The position numbers and the translations under genes are program-made. From assembly GCA_026770585.1 (NCBI GenBank), contig MU646529.1:19395-34557 (forward strand): a DNA stretch of 15,163 nt. Direction: 5' to 3'. Positions 9,101-12,100 of the stretch are shown here, one piece after another (the stretch's first letter is position 1; each line of letters begins with the position of its first letter). This stretch comes from Baffinella frigidus (lineage: Eukaryota; Cryptophyceae; Cryptomonadales; Baffinellaceae). The notes under the pieces were generated by a model. The model saw only the letters and a program-made list of their open reading frames with translations. It had not been told where the DNA came from and did no database searches.

Positions 9101-12100
9101 GGTCTCCGAGAGCATCGTCATTATGCAGGTCCTGAACTCAAAACCTGAAATCCGAAACCCGGAACCCGAAACCCGGAACCCGAAACCCGGAACCCGGAAC
9201 CCGAAAAACGGAACACGGAACACGGAACACAGAAAACCTGGAACCCGAAACCCGAAACCCGAAACCTGGAACAAGGAACACGCAACCGGGGACCCGGAAC
9301 CCGAAACACGAACCCGGAACCCGGAACCCGAAACCCGGAATTCGGAACCCGGGACCCGAAACCCGAAACCAGGAACTCAAAACACGAACCCGGAACCCGA
9401 ACCCCGGAACCCGAAACCCCAGACCCGAAACCCGAAACTCAAAAAAAACTGTGTCGCGCCATTGGATGCTTCCCAAAACGCGCGTTCTCAGTTTTTGGAG
9501 CGAAAATCTCCACGCCTGGGCGCTCGAAACATCCACCTTTGACCTCTTTCGAGGGAAATGCCTTGAACTCTGAAATCAACCGTGTTAGATCTGACGCGGA
9601 TAACGCGTATCCGCGCTCTGCGAACCGAAAGAGCGCTCCACGCAAGATGGATCAAATGGATGCATGCCAAAATCCAGACCCCAGATTTCAGCCAACATTC
9701 AGACCCCATACGTGTTAGATCTGACGCGGATAAGGCGTCGGTTTCTCTCGATCATTCTGGCGTGGCAGTCTAGACCTGTGAAAACACATTTACAGACCCC
9801 GGTCCTGGTACTGTGTTTTACAGAAATCTGTGGGACAGTATGGGGTCTGAATGTTGGCTGAAATGTGGGGTCTGAATTTTGGCATGCATCCATTTGATCC
9901 ATCTTGCGTGGAGCGCTCTTTCGGTTCGCAGAGTTCAATGGAGTAATGGACTAAAAATGGGGTAGTTGGGCCTACGGCATTACCTAGGACCTCCTACTGT
10001 AGGCCAAAATCCTAGGTCTTTTTGGTCATAGGAGCCCTACAGCCTACGGTAGGCAATTCCGTAGGCGTAACTACCCCAGTTTTTGTCCGTTAGCCTATGA
10101 AGTTGGGTACGGGATGGGTGAATAATCCAAAGGTTACTAATTTTTCAGGTAAATAACCTAGAGGTTATACCTAAAGGGTAGAGCCATTCCGGTAGGACTT
10201 GTCGCGTTTTCGACTTCGAGATTTCAAGATTTCAGACTTCAAAAAGGTTTTAAAGCTCGTAAAATGTTTTAAAACACACCGTTTCAAATCGCATGGTACA
10301 AATGAAGTCTGAAATTATCAAATTCCAAATTCGAAAACGCGACAAGTCCTACCGGAATAGCTCTAAGCGATGGATAAATAACCTCGGCGGGGTCCTAATT
10401 CTGACTGGTGTGAATGGTGCAGATGATCGACCAGCTGGCGCCGTCGCTCAACCCGATGCTCCCTTCCGACCAGGCCGAGCTCGCCAGGTACGCGTTAATT
10501 TCGGACCAAGACAGAATTTGTCCCGCTATCTTAGGCTCCCCACGTGGAAGGTAAGGGTGTATATGCTATTTTCGGCATAAAATGATGCTATCTTACGCCT
10601 TTTCATCAGGACAGATTCTGGTGTGGTCCGAGATGAAAGTGAACCTACCACTCGAGGCTAGAAGTGTGAATGTTATAAAATCGTCGTTCTTTTACAAGTG
10701 AAGAGCTCGCCAGGCGCGCGTGCACCTTTTTCATCTCGGAAGATAACTGAATCAGTTCCTTTTCAATAGGAGGTTGCATAGGAGAAACGAGTTAGGGCAT
10801 AGTAAACTTAATTAGGCGTCCTAGTTAAATGAGAAACGCTAATTGAATAGGAGAAATGGCGAGCTCGCCAGGTGCGAGCCACGCCAGATTGCAGGAGGGG
10901 GTTGAATTTTTTTAACCGTATGTGGATACGGGTGTGAACTTTTGAAAACCTTGCCTTGAGGAGGAATTGACTTTTGGCGACCCCTTCCAAGACTCTGGCG
11001 TGGAGTGGACCTATTGTTCAACGGTGTATTATGCCTCAATCCAGTCAGCACTTGCGCAGAACCTTCCATTAGTCAGCACTTGCGCAGAACCTTCCATTCA
11101 AAATGATGTTCAAACCTTTCGATACTGCTACCAGCAAATCAGGAAACCAGACGATGGCTGCAATGCCAATATTTCTGCTGACGCTCTCTCGCTGTCGCGT
11201 CCTAAATGCTGCCACTTTCCGGCTGTCACGTCCTATCTCCGCATGTCCGGCAGCACTCCGAGACCCGATTAATTGAAGCCCCGCGGGACAGAAAACTGCA
11301 TCGATTCCTAGCACATTTAGACCCGTACAAGACATTTAGACCCATACAGGATATTTAGAGCACCATACAACACACGGAGCGAGAGGTAACGGATTCCTAG
11401 CTCTGACTCCTCAGGGCTAGGAAAGTGTTTTTGTCTATTTGGGCTCACCGATTTGGTCTCACCAGATTGGTGAGACCAAACGGACGGAGACAGAGCTAGG
11501 CCATTCCAGGCCCTTGGGTAGGGTATTCCATGCTCGTTCTTGGAGCCGTTTGCTCGTTCTGGCTCTTTCCCTCGCCGAAGCTGACCAATTTGAACCGCAA
11601 GCACAGCATGTCAACTTGAGAATAGTCGGATTAAACTCAGCGAGGCATAGCTAGGATTCAGTGACAGGTCGACAAAGGGTGTGACCTAACCCACTTTACA
11701 CCTGCCTCCTCAACCCAAACCCTAAACCCTGCCCCCTGTAGAGCGATGGTGGTAATTGTTGGCCGCTTTTCGGGTTGCCGGTTTGCCGGTTTGCCGGTTT
11801 TACAAGTCCCATCAGGGTTTTAAAGCCGATTTCATTTGAACCAAAAGCTCTTTCCCTCGCCGAAGCTGACGAATTTGAACCGCAAGCACAGCATTAATAG
11901 GGCAACGGCCTGAAAATGGGGTAGTTAGGCCTATGGGGTTGCCTAGGACCTCCTACCGTAGGCCGAGACTTTTTGGTCCTAGGATCCCTCGGCCTACGGT
12001 AGGAGGTCCTAGGCAATGCCGTATGCCTAACTACCCCATTTTCAGGCCGTCAGCCTATGAAACTCCAAACCCCCAACCCTTGACCCCGAAACCCGAAACC

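Noticed and set aside
8140-9542. Long open frames rich in [10 protein letters not shown] (minus) or NPKPETRNP (plus)
   Set aside because: They are translations of the CCCGAAA/CCCGGAA heptamer arrays. A 7-nt unit gives a 7-residue repeat in any open frame, without coding constraint.
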